The notes: generated from the letters alone by a model not told the origin. A stretch of 64,000 nucleotides of DNA from Hyalangium ruber (GCF_034259325.1 NZ_JAXIVS010000001.1:930001-994000), one strand, 5' to 3'; counted from the first letter of the stretch, positions 28,897-38,507 are shown. A program made the numbers and translations.

Positions 28897-30840
28897 ATGC
28901 GTTCACCGCGGCTATCCCTGGCGCCCCTGGTCTGTTGTCTGGCCCTCCTTCCCACGCTGGCGCTGGCGCAGAACCTGCGCTTCACCACGATCGACATCGG
29001 CCAGGGGGACTCAGCGGTGCTCGTGGCTCCCAGTGGCTGCGCCGTGCTGTTCGACGGCGGTCCCACCGGCTCGGGCACCACCATCAAGGCCTACCTCAAG
29101 TCGATCGGCGTCACCCGCCTGCAGATGGTCTTCGTCTCACACCTGCACGCCGACCATATGGGCGGCATCGACGAGGTGGACGTGGGCACCGACGCGGTCC
29201 CCATCGACGCCGTGTATGACCATGGCGGCACCTACTCCTCCGGCGCCTATGACGAGTACGCCACCCACTTCGGGGCCCGGCGCCACACCGCCAGCCTGGG
29301 GCAGACCTTCTCGCTCTGTAACGAAGTGACGCTGGAGGTCGTCAACTCGGGCAGCACCCACAGCGATGAGAACTCCAAGTCGGTGGCGGTGAAGATCTCC
29401 TATGGCGCCTTCGACGCGCTCGTGGGCGGAGACCTCACGGGCGCCACGCCCGATATCGAGACGGGGATGGCGCCCCGGGTGGGGGAAGTCGAGCTCTACA
29501 AGGTTCACCACCACGGCTCGAAGTACTCCTCCAACGCCCCCTTCCTCGCCACCCTGCTGCCCACCGTCTCCTTCATCTCCGTGGGCATCGGCAACACCTA
29601 CGGGCACCCCACCCCGGAGTGCCTGGCCCGGCTCGCTGATGTGGGCTCGGCCGTGTGGATGACCGAGGATCCCTCCATCAACCAGAAGCTGGGCCACATC
29701 GCGCTCACCAGCGCGAACGGCAGCAGCTTCACCGTGTCCCAGGCCAACACCTCCACCACCTATCTCTCCAAGGGTGGCACCCCCGACACCGAAGCGCCCA
29801 CCGCGCCAAGCGCGCTGGTGGCGAGCGCCGCCTCCTTCTCCGAGATCGATCTGTCCTGGAGCGCAGCCACGGACAACGTAGGGGTGACGGGCTACCGGGT
29901 CTACCGCAGCACCAACGGCAGCAGCTTCGCTCCGGCCGGCACCTCCGGCACCCCGGGCTTCGCGGATCTGGGCCTCTCCAGCAGCACCACCTACTGGTAC
30001 CAGGTGTCCGCGCTCGATGCCGCGGGCAACGAGTCCCCCGTCAGCAACACCGCCTCGGCCACCACCTCCGCCCCGCCCGCCACTTTCCTCACCCTGACCT
30101 CGCCCAATGGCGGCGAGAGCTGGAGCGGCGGCAGCAGCAAGGCCATCACCTGGAGTTCCAGCAACGTGTCCAACGTGAAGCTCGAGTACACGCTCTTCAA
30201 CGGCGGCTCCTGGACCGTCATCGCCAGCAGCGTGGCCGCCTCCACGGGCAGCTACACGTGGACGCTGCCCAACACCGCCTCCACCCAGGCACGCATCCGG
30301 GCCTCGGATGCCCAGAACGGCACGCCGATGGATACCAGCGACGGCGTCTTCACCGTCACCGCCTCCGGCCCAGGCCAGGTCATCCTCAACGAGATCCTCG
30401 CCAACGAGCCAGGCTCCGACGAGGGCGGTGAGTTCGTCGAGTTGGTGAACGTGGGCGGCACGTCCGTCGACCTCAGCGGCTGGAAACTCTGGGACGGGGC
30501 CGCGGCGCGGCACACCTTCCCCACCGGCACCACCCTGGCGCCCGGCAAGGCCCTGGTGGTGTTCGCCAGCGGCTCGGCCATCCCCAGTGGCCTGACCAAT
30601 GCCATGTCGGCCTCCACCGGCGTGCTCTCGCTGAACAACACCGGTGACACGGTGTCCCTCAAGAACGCGTCGAAGAAGACCGTCACCTCGTACGCCTACA
30701 CCGGCTCGCAGGCGTCCACGGACGGGGTGTCGCTCAACCGCGGCCCCGACGCCTCGGCCTCCGGCGCCTTTGTCCTTCACACCACCCTGTCGACGCGTAC
30801 CGCCTCGCCCGGCACGCGCACCAACGGCACCGCGTTCTGA
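28897..30840 (+). CDS. Secreted ComEC-type metallo-beta-lactamase with FN3 and lamin-tail domains (copy 2)
   Basis: A 647-residue paralogue of the preceding gene with the same domain order: signal peptide, MBL domain with SHLHADHMGG, FN3, Kre9/KNH-like domain, lamin-tail domain. The N-terminal half is nearly identical to copy 1 (long identical stretches in the MBL part). The FN3 and later domains diverge more. The duplication includes the terminator and a short stretch before the ATG (GGAGTCGAGCGC), but the promoter regions differ, so the copies may be expressed differently. Confidence 0.85.
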   Translation: MRSPRLSLAPLVCCLALLPTLALAQNLRFTTIDIGQGDSAVLVAPSGCAVLFDGGPTGSGTTIKAYLKSIGVTRLQMVFVSHLHADHMGGIDEVDVGTDAVPIDAVYDHGGTYSSGAYDEYATHFGARRHTASLGQTFSLCNEVTLEVVNSGSTHSDENSKSVAVKISYGAFDALVGGDLTGATPDIETGMAPRVGEVELYKVHHHGSKYSSNAPFLATLLPTVSFISVGIGNTYGHPTPECLARLADVGSAVWMTEDPSINQKLGHIALTSANGSSFTVSQANTSTTYLSKGGTPDTEAPTAPSALVASAASFSEIDLSWSAATDNVGVTGYRVYRSTNGSSFAPAGTSGTPGFADLGLSSSTTYWYQVSALDAAGNESPVSNTASATTSAPPATFLTLTSPNGGESWSGGSSKAITWSSSNVSNVKLEYTLFNGGSWTVIASSVAASTGSYTWTLPNTASTQARIRASDAQNGTPMDTSDGVFTVTASGPGQVILNEILANEPGSDEGGEFVELVNVGGTSVDLSGWKLWDGAAARHTFPTGTTLAPGKALVVFASGSAIPSGLTNAMSASTGVLSLNNTGDTVSLKNASKKTVTSYAYTGSQASTDGVSLNRGPDASASGAFVLHTTLSTRTASPGTRTNGTAF

Positions 30841-30860
30841 CGCCGGGCCTTCGGGCATGA

Positions 30861-30904
30861 AAAAGGGGCGGGCCCTGGTTCCGGGTCCCGCCCCTGTGCT
30901 TTTC
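30861..30904. terminator. Terminator of copy 2, possibly bidirectional
   Basis: Same stem as at 28741-28784 (GGGGCGGG and CCCGCCCC arms with flanking A and T runs). It lies between convergent genes, and the A-run on the left would be a T-run for the minus-strand gene. Confidence 0.75.
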
Positions 30905-30929
30905 AGCCCGAGCCGACCGGGCGCGCGGA

Positions 30930-32558
30930 CTACTTGGGCAGCGACTTCTCGAGCGGCTTCTGCTCGGTGGAGGTCTGCTCCCGCGTCCACTCGATGACCG
31001 GCGTCTGCCAGGCCATGCCCGTCTCCACAGGCTCCGGCGCCAGCTTCTCGAACTCGAAGCCATCACCGCCGAAGTAGATGTACTCGACCGTCGCCACGTT
31101 GTACTCGCGCTTGGGGTCCAGCGGCTTGCCCTTGGCGTCCTTGAACTTGTTCTTGCCCGCCGAGGTGAAGCCCGACACGAGCGCCTCGGGCTTGGCCAGC
31201 TGCGTCGCCAGGTCCGAGCCCTTCAGCTTCACCTGCAGCAGCGAGTTCTCGAAGGGCAGCACCGAGTAGATGCTCCCCAGGGTGATGGGGCCCGCCGGCA
31301 GCCCCTGACGGATGCCCTTGCGGTTGATCACCACCGCGTCCACGCCCAGCCGCTCGCGCATGCCGCCCGCCACCCAGCGCGCCATCTCCGGCGAGTCCTG
31401 CTTGATGCCGGCCTTGGTGAAGCCGATCTGCTCGCCCAGGCGCTTGTCGAGCTCCGTCTTGAACTGGCTGATGAGCTGCACCGTGTTCGCGTCCGGCGCC
31501 GGAGCGCCCGCGCCGCCCTTCACCTCGACCAACGAGGTCTCCACCTTCGTCACCTTCTCGCCCGCGGGCTTGGCCGGCTCGAAGGTGATCTGCGCACGCA
31601 GGTACTTGTCGAAGCCGCGCTCCAGGGAGATGAGCGCCGTGTCACCCGCCTTGGTGTCCAGCGGCTGCGGGCAGCGGCCACCGGCCACCAGCGCCAGCTT
31701 CCACTCCGGGTGCTTCTCCACCGTCGGCTGCAGCTCGGTGGGGCACATGTCCGCGAGCACCACCACCACGTCCGCGCCGGCCGAGCGGGCCTGCGGCACG
31801 GCGCTGGCGAGGGCCTCCTCGGTGCCCACCATCTCGAGCCCCTCGACGCGGCCGGACATGGCGGCCGTCACCGTCTTGGGCGAGGTGAGCCCCACCACGC
31901 CCACCTTGAGGCCCTTGCGGTCGAAGACCTTGAAGGCCGGCAGCTCCATGTCCTTGGCGAGCGCCGCGTCCTTCACCTTCAGGTTGGCGGCGAGGAAGGG
32001 GAACTTGCCCGCGCTGGCGTTGCGCAGGAACTGCTCCCGCCCGAAGTTCAGCTCGTGGTTGCCCAGGGCCGAGGCGGCATAGCCCATGTTCGCCATCACC
32101 GCCGAGGTCGTCTCGCCGACGAAGAAGGACGAGATGGCCGGGCCGTTCCAGTGGTCACCCGTGCCGAGCACCAGCGTGGAGGCCTCCGGGCAGGCGCCCT
32201 TGCCGTCCGGGTACACCGGACCGGCACAGTGCTTCTCCTCGGCGACCCAGCGGCCCAGCGCCTCCGCCGCGCCACCCTTGGTCTCGCCCTCGCCCTCGGC
32301 GAAGAGCTTGCCACCCACACCGCCGGTGATGAGCAGCGTCACCGTCTGAGGACCCGCGGCGGGCTTGGGGCCGGCATCGGTCTCGGCCGTCTGCGTGGGC
32401 GGCGGCGGGGCCGGAGGAGTGCTCTTCTCGCAGGCGGCGAGGCCTCCGAGAAGCGCGAACGCCAGGGTGCCCGCGGCGCGGCGACGCCAGGTGCCCCCCG
32501 GGGCGTTCAGGGAGGAAGACTCACGACGAACGAAGGCTCGGAAAGAGATCGGGCTCAC
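30930..32558 (-). CDS. 5'-nucleotidase/UshA-family lipoprotein, probably metal-site defective
   Basis: A 542-residue lipoprotein (signal with twin arginines nearby, lipobox GGLAAC). A metallophosphatase domain is followed by a 5'-nucleotidase C-terminal domain (from about residue 320: KRLGEQIGF...). GD (in GTGDHWNG) and GNHELNFG are kept. However, the first motif that is normally DxHG reads TGGVGGK, the THMGH-type histidine is replaced (LADMC), and GGH is GGR. It may bind rather than cleave its ligand. GTG 32558 is chosen: it is followed by a plausible export signal and preceded by AGAGG. Confidence 0.75.
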   Translation of the reverse strand: MSPISFRAFVRRESSSLNAPGGTWRRRAAGTLAFALLGGLAACEKSTPPAPPPPTQTAETDAGPKPAAGPQTVTLLITGGVGGKLFAEGEGETKGGAAEALGRWVAEEKHCAGPVYPDGKGACPEASTLVLGTGDHWNGPAISSFFVGETTSAVMANMGYAASALGNHELNFGREQFLRNASAGKFPFLAANLKVKDAALAKDMELPAFKVFDRKGLKVGVVGLTSPKTVTAAMSGRVEGLEMVGTEEALASAVPQARSAGADVVVVLADMCPTELQPTVEKHPEWKLALVAGGRCPQPLDTKAGDTALISLERGFDKYLRAQITFEPAKPAGEKVTKVETSLVEVKGGAGAPAPDANTVQLISQFKTELDKRLGEQIGFTKAGIKQDSPEMARWVAGGMRERLGVDAVVINRKGIRQGLPAGPITLGSIYSVLPFENSLLQVKLKGSDLATQLAKPEALVSGFTSAGKNKFKDAKGKPLDPKREYNVATVEYIYFGGDGFEFEKLAPEPVETGMAWQTPVIEWTREQTSTEQKPLEKSLPK

Positions 32559-32634
32559 GGGCGCGCCTCTAGCACACTTCCAGCAGGCAGGCAGGTTCCC
32601 AGTGGACCTCCGGGCCTGTGGTACCGTTCGGGGC

Positions 32635-33876
32635 GTGTCGGAGCAGTCGGAGCAGAGAGCGAAGGACGCCACCCGCGGTGAGACCTGGGCTCACTCCGTG
32701 TGGGGTCATGTGCGCAGTGGCGCGACACACTTCCAGCTGCGGCAGACGCCCCCTCCGGGGAACCCGGTGCGGCAGTTCTTCCATGGGCTCAGCCTGCCGT
32801 TCCACATCGCGCGTGCCTTGCGCACGGATGCGGTGGCGTGGCGGCGCTACAGGCGGGTGGCCATCATCCAGTGCCTGGTCATCCTCGGGCTGGTCTTCTT
32901 CTTCAAGCGCTCGGCCTTCGACAGGGTGGACCTGGACTTGGGGCCGGAAGAGGCTCCGGCGGAGGCCATCGAGAAACCCGCGCAGGCCCGCCTCCAGCGG
33001 CAGTCGAGGCGGGAAGCCCAGGAGGCCGTACGCCAGGTCCGAGAGGAGCTCGCCGCGGCGGGAATCTCCACTCCCGAGATCAAGGTCGTCATCGATGAGG
33101 ACACCTCGCCCGCCGAGGCTCCACCGAAACCCCCGGCCGCCGCGGTAGTGAAGAAGCCCCAGGAGAGGCTCGGGTTCTTCGCCCGCCAGCTCCAGCTGTG
33201 GGCGGCGCTGTTCGCGACGATGCAGATCGTCCAGTGGGTGGTCATCGCCCTGTCGCGCGACTATCACGACGCCATCTCGCGGGATGCGAGCCTGCTCACG
33301 GCGGTGGAGCCGGAGGACGAGCCGCTCACCCCCCGGGTGCGCCTCGACGTGACGTGGATGCAGAAGAAGGTCTCCCGCCGCATCCGGGGCTTCGTGGTCT
33401 TCGCGGCGGGGCTGCCCGTGCTCCTGCTGCTGGCCGCGCCGCTGTGCTCCGTGCAGAACCTGCTCGCCGTGTTCATCCCCGTGTGGAGCGCGTACTGGCT
33501 GGTGGTGTTCACGGCGGGCAAGAGCGCCCGGGCCTGGGAGAGCACCTCCGGGCGCCCGCCCTGGTTCCTGCGCGCCTGGACATGGCTCACCACGCGCATG
33601 CCCGGCTTCCGCTGGGAGACGCTGCAGGGCTACGGCAGGTTCTGGGAGCGGCGCACCCTGTCCGTCTTCTCGCCCGCGATCGAGGTGGAGAAGCAGCCCT
33701 GGGCCTTCGCCGGGCTCGCGCTCGTGCGGGCGCTGGCGATGCTGCCCCTGGTGAAGTGCTTCCTGCGCCCGCTCATCCCCGTGGCGGCCGCGCACCTGCT
33801 CGTGGCACACCGGGCCGCCAGCACTCCGGCTTCCCCCGTGGAAGCCCCCGCGCCGACCACCGCCTCCGCGGCCTGA
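32635..33876 (+). CDS. Multi-pass membrane protein of unknown function
   Basis: A 413-residue protein with a polar N-terminus, a first membrane segment (about 78-92, IIQCLVILGLVFFFK), a charged Glu/Arg/Lys and Pro-rich linker (about 100-180), then four or five further hydrophobic segments in the second half. A GTG start at 32635 is chosen because the preceding in-frame sequence overlaps the divergent lipoprotein's leader. I recognise no family. Confidence 0.6.
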   Translation: MSEQSEQRAKDATRGETWAHSVWGHVRSGATHFQLRQTPPPGNPVRQFFHGLSLPFHIARALRTDAVAWRRYRRVAIIQCLVILGLVFFFKRSAFDRVDLDLGPEEAPAEAIEKPAQARLQRQSRREAQEAVRQVREELAAAGISTPEIKVVIDEDTSPAEAPPKPPAAAVVKKPQERLGFFARQLQLWAALFATMQIVQWVVIALSRDYHDAISRDASLLTAVEPEDEPLTPRVRLDVTWMQKKVSRRIRGFVVFAAGLPVLLLLAAPLCSVQNLLAVFIPVWSAYWLVVFTAGKSARAWESTSGRPPWFLRAWTWLTTRMPGFRWETLQGYGRFWERRTLSVFSPAIEVEKQPWAFAGLALVRALAMLPLVKCFLRPLIPVAAAHLLVAHRAASTPASPVEAPAPTTASAA

Positions 33877-33886
33877 GGCCCTGCGC

Positions 33887-36800
33887 TCAGCGCTTCGAGG
33901 GCAGCAGCACTTCCTGGGTGCTCGTGGTCGTGAGCGCGTTCTCCGCGGGAGCCGGCGCTGGGGCCGGCGCCGACTCGAGCAGCTCCCCGCTCTGCCGGGA
34001 TGACGGCAGGTCGATGAGGGTGCGGATCTGCTGGCTCACCGCGCGGAAGAAGCCAGTGAGCAGCTCCGGGCGGTCGGCGAGCAGATCGAGGAAGTCACGC
34101 CGGTCGATGACGAGCACGCGCGTGTCCTCCACCGCGACGACGTCGGTGGGGCGCGGCGCTCCATCCAGCAGGCTCACGTCGCCGAAGGTCTCCTTGGCCT
34201 GGTTCCGCATCACGTGCTCTTCGTCGCGGAAGTGGTCCACCGAGCCCTCGACGATGACGTAGAGGGCGTCTCCGGGGTCTCCCTGGCTGTAGATGCGCTC
34301 GCCGGCGCGGAAGCGGACCTCGCGGGCCACCGCCGCCACCGCCGCGATGTCGTCCACATCGCTCTGGGAGAAGACGCTCACGCCCTCCAAGGCGAACATC
34401 TTCTGTACGGTCGCTTCACTCATGTCGTTCTCCTGCGGGGGCGGCACGACCAGGGAGCTCTGGCGCCGGGCCACGTGCCGCGCACAGGCGCGCAGCACCC
34501 CGTCCTCGCTCTGGATGAGCCCCTCCAGGTGGGACTCCAGCCGCCCCGCCGCGCCCAGGGGCAGCTCGCGGTGGTGGGCCTCCACCTGCTCCAGCACCCG
34601 CTCGCGGTCCTGCTCGGCGACGAGGTTCTCCATCAACTCCAGCGCGTAGGCCTTACGGCGCACGTCCGTGCCCACCAGGTGCTGGTGGACGCGCCGCATC
34701 GTCTGCGGCGTGTAGAGCAGCCCCAGCAGGAAGAAGGACAGCTCCAGCGCCTGGTCCAGCCGGTCTCCCACCGCCCGCGTCAGCAGCGAGGTGTCCCCCA
34801 GGGCCGCGCGCAGGTCCCGGTAGGCCTCCACCAGCTCGCGGTAGGTGTCATGCCGCCGCTCGATGGCCTCTCGCACGCGCGAGGCATCCACCGGGTGCTC
34901 CGGGTGCTCGTCCCGCAGGCGCGACATCTCCGCGCCGAGGCGGAACTGCAGGAAGGCATCGTCACGCACGTTGGAGAAGAGGAAGGCGTGCAGCGCATCC
35001 GAGGTGCCGATGAGCCGCAGCACGCGCGGCAGTTGCAGCCGCATGGCCAGCGGGGCCGAGCGGTTGTTGAGCGTCACCTCCAGCAGGGGCATCACCCGAT
35101 CGCCCAGCTCCGCGAGCGCCTCGCGCGCCCGGCGCCGCTCCTCGCGCCAGGTGAGGAACGTCAGCAGCCGGGGCGCCAGCTCCAGGTAGCCGCCCACGCC
35201 CGCCGCCTGGATGGCCACGCGCCGCACGGAGGAGTCCGCGTCGGAGAAGTAGCGCGCCAGCGCCGAGGCGAAGCGCGCGTCCTTCAGCCGCCCGAGCAGC
35301 CGGGCCACCTCGCGGCGCTCGGCCACGGGAGACTGGGCGCCCCGGGCCAGCAGCGCGCTGAGCGAGGCGGTGGCCGCGCTGTTGACCTGGGTGTGCATGA
35401 GCGCCCCGATGGCCGCGCAGCGCAGCCCCACGTCCGGGTGCTCCAGCAGGGCCGGAAGCAGACGCTCGGCGCGCTCCGGCGACAGGCGCGCCAGGGCCCA
35501 CACGGCCTGGTCTCTCGGGCGCCGGGGCCCCGTCTCCACCAGCCGCTCCAGGGTGGGCGCCGTCTCGTAGGCGCCCAGCTCCAGCGCCAGCTCCACACCG
35601 CGCTCCACCACGCGCTCGTTCGGGTGGCTCAGCAGCGCGGGCAGGTGCTGCCGCAGAGGCACCTCGCCCTGGGACATCATGTCCACCGCGCGCAGCACGC
35701 GCTCCGGAGCGCTGGCCCCCAGCGCCTCCACGAGCAGCTTCTGCGTGGCGCCGCCCACCACCACCTCTTCCTCGACGGGGGCGCCCACCTGCTCCTCGAG
35801 CGCCTCCACGTACGCGGGCTTGAGGCGCAGGAGCAGCACGCCCAGCGCCATGCACAACCCCACCACCGCCACGGCCATGGTGGTACCGGTGGCCGCCCGG
35901 CCCGCGCCAATCAGCAGCACGCCGGCGAGCACCACGCCCGCCTTGCGCAGCAGCCCATCCACCGCGCTGCGCACCGCCTCGCGCTGCTCATCCTGCACCG
36001 CCGCGTAGAGCAGCTGGATGCCCACGGGGAGGATGGAGTAGCTCACCGCCGTCTCCACCAGCCGCAGCAGGTAGACGGGCCACAGGTCCGGGGTGACGAG
36101 CGTGGCGCCCGCCAGCGGCGCGAGCACCAGCGGCACCAGCGCCAGGTAGCTGAGCAGCCCCAGCCGCCCCAGCAGCCGCTGCGCCAGCACGAGCTGGAAG
36201 CCCACGCAGAACAGGCCGATCCACAGCTGCAGCGAGCCGAACAGCGCCGCCAGCCCGTCCTCGCTGAGGGTGCCCTCCACGCGCAGGCGGAACAGGTAGT
36301 CCACGAAGGCCGACAGCACGGCGAAGGCGACGCCCAGCGCGCCCAGCACCTGCGCATAGGGGCTCTGGGCGAAGTAGAGCCAAGGCGCCGCCGTCGTCGC
36401 TGCGTGCCGGGAACGAGGCGCCGCCGACACCGTGCCCGTGTGGTAGCGGAAGACGATGCCCGCCACGAGCAGGCCCAGGGCGCCGCTGGCCACCACCATG
36501 GGGGTACCCAGCCGCACGGCCATGGCCTGCACGAGCAGCCCGCCGACGATGCCGCCGCCCATGCCAAAGCCATTGAGGGCGGTGAAGGCGCGCCGGGACT
36601 CGCGGGCATCGAAGGCCGCGGACATCCGCCCCCAGAAACGCAGGGAGACGAATGTCGTGAAGGCATCCGCGAACAGGTAGAGCGCGATCGCGGGGATGCG
36701 CTGGCCCGCGGACACGCCGGCGGCCAGGCCCAGGGCGATGACTCCGCCCACGGCGGTGAGCATGCCGGGCGACTCGGTGAACGAGCTCGCCTTCCGGCGG

Positions 36801-36991
36801 GGCAGCACCGTGAGCGCCGCCGTCAGCAGCGCGCCCACCAGGTACAGGTAGGGCAGGGCCTGGGACTCGAAGCGTGACAGGACCAGGGCGTTGGCAGCCG
36901 TTTTCAGCTGCGTCACACCGGCGATGAGGGCGAACTGGAAGGTCGCCGCGGGCCATAGGCGCTGGCCCCAGGAGGACTCGGACTCTGCCAC
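33887..36991 (-). CDS. MFS-like (Npt1/Npt2-type) transporter fused to HEAT repeats and a cyclic-nucleotide-binding domain
   Basis: A 1034-residue protein. Residues 1-395 form about 12 membrane segments similar to the ATP/ADP antiporter/MFS group. About 410-760 are HEAT-like helical repeats (for example HPNERVVERGVELALELG, HPDVGLRCAAIGAL). Residues about 865-985 are a cyclic-nucleotide-binding domain (RAGERIYSQGDPGDALYVIVEGSV, FGDVSLLDGAPRPTD). The phosphate-binding cassette is altered (FGDVSLL instead of FGELALL, and PT in place of RAAT), so it may bind a different ligand or none. Likely a regulated membrane transporter or sensor. Confidence 0.78.
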   Translation of the reverse strand: MAESESSWGQRLWPAATFQFALIAGVTQLKTAANALVLSRFESQALPYLYLVGALLTAALTVLPRRKASSFTESPGMLTAVGGVIALGLAAGVSAGQRIPAIALYLFADAFTTFVSLRFWGRMSAAFDARESRRAFTALNGFGMGGGIVGGLLVQAMAVRLGTPMVVASGALGLLVAGIVFRYHTGTVSAAPRSRHAATTAAPWLYFAQSPYAQVLGALGVAFAVLSAFVDYLFRLRVEGTLSEDGLAALFGSLQLWIGLFCVGFQLVLAQRLLGRLGLLSYLALVPLVLAPLAGATLVTPDLWPVYLLRLVETAVSYSILPVGIQLLYAAVQDEQREAVRSAVDGLLRKAGVVLAGVLLIGAGRAATGTTMAVAVVGLCMALGVLLLRLKPAYVEALEEQVGAPVEEEVVVGGATQKLLVEALGASAPERVLRAVDMMSQGEVPLRQHLPALLSHPNERVVERGVELALELGAYETAPTLERLVETGPRRPRDQAVWALARLSPERAERLLPALLEHPDVGLRCAAIGALMHTQVNSAATASLSALLARGAQSPVAERREVARLLGRLKDARFASALARYFSDADSSVRRVAIQAAGVGGYLELAPRLLTFLTWREERRRAREALAELGDRVMPLLEVTLNNRSAPLAMRLQLPRVLRLIGTSDALHAFLFSNVRDDAFLQFRLGAEMSRLRDEHPEHPVDASRVREAIERRHDTYRELVEAYRDLRAALGDTSLLTRAVGDRLDQALELSFFLLGLLYTPQTMRRVHQHLVGTDVRRKAYALELMENLVAEQDRERVLEQVEAHHRELPLGAAGRLESHLEGLIQSEDGVLRACARHVARRQSSLVVPPPQENDMSEATVQKMFALEGVSVFSQSDVDDIAAVAAVAREVRFRAGERIYSQGDPGDALYVIVEGSVDHFRDEEHVMRNQAKETFGDVSLLDGAPRPTDVVAVEDTRVLVIDRRDFLDLLADRPELLTGFFRAVSQQIRTLIDLPSSRQSGELLESAPAPAPAPAENALTTTSTQEVLLPSKR

Positions 36992-37081
36992 GATGAGGAG
37001 AGCCTCAGATTAACCCAGCGCGCGGACTTTCCCACAATGACGCTCACCCGCTCGCGGGGCAGTCTGGCCTAGACTGGGGGG

Positions 37082-37894
37082 GTGACGCCCGCCTCCGACA
37101 CGCTCCTGGACGGAAACCACACCGTCCTTACCCCCGAGTACGTGGAGTTCCGCTTCACCCTTGCGGGCATCTACTCGCGCTTCCTCGCCTGGTTGCTGGA
37201 CGCGCTCATCGTCATCTTCGGCACCTCGGCGGTGCTCATCGTCCTCAACCTGGTGATGGCCTTCTTCCCCGGCGTCGCCAGCGCGCTGAGCATCGTCGTC
37301 TACTTCCTGGTGGACTGGGGCTACGCCATCACCCTGGAGACGGCCTGGAGCGGGCAGACGGTGGGCAAGCGGGTGATGAACCTGCGCGTCATCCAGGAGA
37401 GCGGCGTGCGCATCGGCTTCTACCATGCGGCGCTGCGCAACCTCGCCCGCCCGGTGGACAGGCTGCCGCTGCTGTACCTGGTGGGCGGCATCACCGCACT
37501 GGTCTCCCGCTCACACCAGCGGCTGGGAGACATGCTCGCGGGCACCATCGTCGTGCGCGAGCGCCGGCTGAAGGTGCCCTCCGCGCTGGGCACCTCCGGA
37601 GAAGAGGGGCTCCTGGCGGACCCGCTCTTCGTCGCCCGGGTGAAGAAGCTCTCCACCGAGGAGCGCGAAGTGGTGCTCTCGGCCGCCCTGCGCCGCGAGG
37701 AGCTGCGCCTGGAGGCCCGCCTCCAGCTCTTCTCCGCGCTCGGCACCCGGCTCCAGGAGGTGCTGGCCATGACGAAGCCCGCCCACCTCTCGGACGAGAA
37801 GTGGACGCTGCTGGTGGCCGCCGCGCTGCTGCCGCCGCCGGGCTCGAAGCGAAAGCTGCCGGGAGCCCGGTCCCGCGCGATCGCCGGCGCCTAG
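37082..37894 (+). CDS. RDD-family membrane protein
   Basis: A 270-residue protein with the RDD pattern: Arg in SRFLAWLLDALI (segment 1), a second and third hydrophobic segment, and TVGKRVMNLRVIQ followed by RSHQRLGDMLAGTIVV. The C-terminal 90 residues form a helical soluble tail. It uses a GTG start. RDD genes normally sit next to SpoIIM-like/MoxR genes, which here are about 10 kb away. Function not established. Confidence 0.82.
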   Translation: MTPASDTLLDGNHTVLTPEYVEFRFTLAGIYSRFLAWLLDALIVIFGTSAVLIVLNLVMAFFPGVASALSIVVYFLVDWGYAITLETAWSGQTVGKRVMNLRVIQESGVRIGFYHAALRNLARPVDRLPLLYLVGGITALVSRSHQRLGDMLAGTIVVRERRLKVPSALGTSGEEGLLADPLFVARVKKLSTEEREVVLSAALRREELRLEARLQLFSALGTRLQEVLAMTKPAHLSDEKWTLLVAAALLPPPGSKRKLPGARSRAIAGA

Positions 37895-38406
37895 AAGTAG
37901 GCCGCCGCGGTGGCGCCGAACGTCAACGAGTTCTGCGTGTCCTCGTTGAGGGCGATGTAGATGTTGTACTGCCCTCGCAGGCCCAGGCTCACCGAGTCGC
38001 TCACGAAGTACTCGAAGCCGACGTTGGGGCCGATGCCCACATACTGCCCGGTGGTGCCCTCCCGGAGCACGAACAGGTAGCTGATGTCCGAGCCCGCGAA
38101 GGGCCGGAACGACTCCTCCAGGAAGAGGTAGCGGATGCCGATGGAGGGGGCCAGGCCCACCACCCGCTTGCCGGTGGCCGGATCCTTGGGGAAGGTGATC
38201 TTCGTCAGGGACACGAGGTCGAAGCCGCCCTCGATATAGAGGCTGGCGTCGAGTCCCAGGAAGAAGCCTCCTTCCAGGCCGGCGGTGCGGTTGAAGTCCA
38301 TGTACCCCAGCGACAGGCCCAAGCTGCGGTTGGCGAACTGGGCGTGAGCGGGGGCGGCCCACAGCAGGGCCACGGTGAGACCAAGGGCACAGAAGAGCGT
38401 ACGCAT
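37891..38406 (-). CDS. Small outer-membrane beta-barrel protein
   Basis: A 171-residue protein with a signal peptide (to AHAQ) and alternating beta strands with aromatic girdles ending in a C-terminal aromatic residue (ATAAAYF), as for barrel proteins recognised by BamA. The ATG at 38406 begins the signal peptide; an in-frame start at 38457 adds 17 residues. Its stop overlaps the RDD stop by 4 bases. Confidence 0.7.
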   Translation of the reverse strand: MRTLFCALGLTVALLWAAPAHAQFANRSLGLSLGYMDFNRTAGLEGGFFLGLDASLYIEGGFDLVSLTKITFPKDPATGKRVVGLAPSIGIRYLFLEESFRPFAGSDISYLFVLREGTTGQYVGIGPNVGFEYFVSDSVSLGLRGQYNIYIALNEDTQNSLTFGATAAAYF

Positions 38407-38507
38407 GGTGGGGCGGACTCTAGCGGCGTAACCCTTGGAAAACAGCTTGGATTTCATCCCCAGGGGAATTGATCCCCCCGTGGGGCCTCCCCTACACTCC
38501 CCCGGCC

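Larger units (their letters stand above)
26780..30904 (+). repeat. Tandem direct duplication of about 2.1 kb
   Basis: Unit 1 runs from about 26780 to 28784 and unit 2 from about 28897 to 30904. Each holds a complete gene and its terminator. The left halves are almost the same, the right halves less so. Confidence 0.85.
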
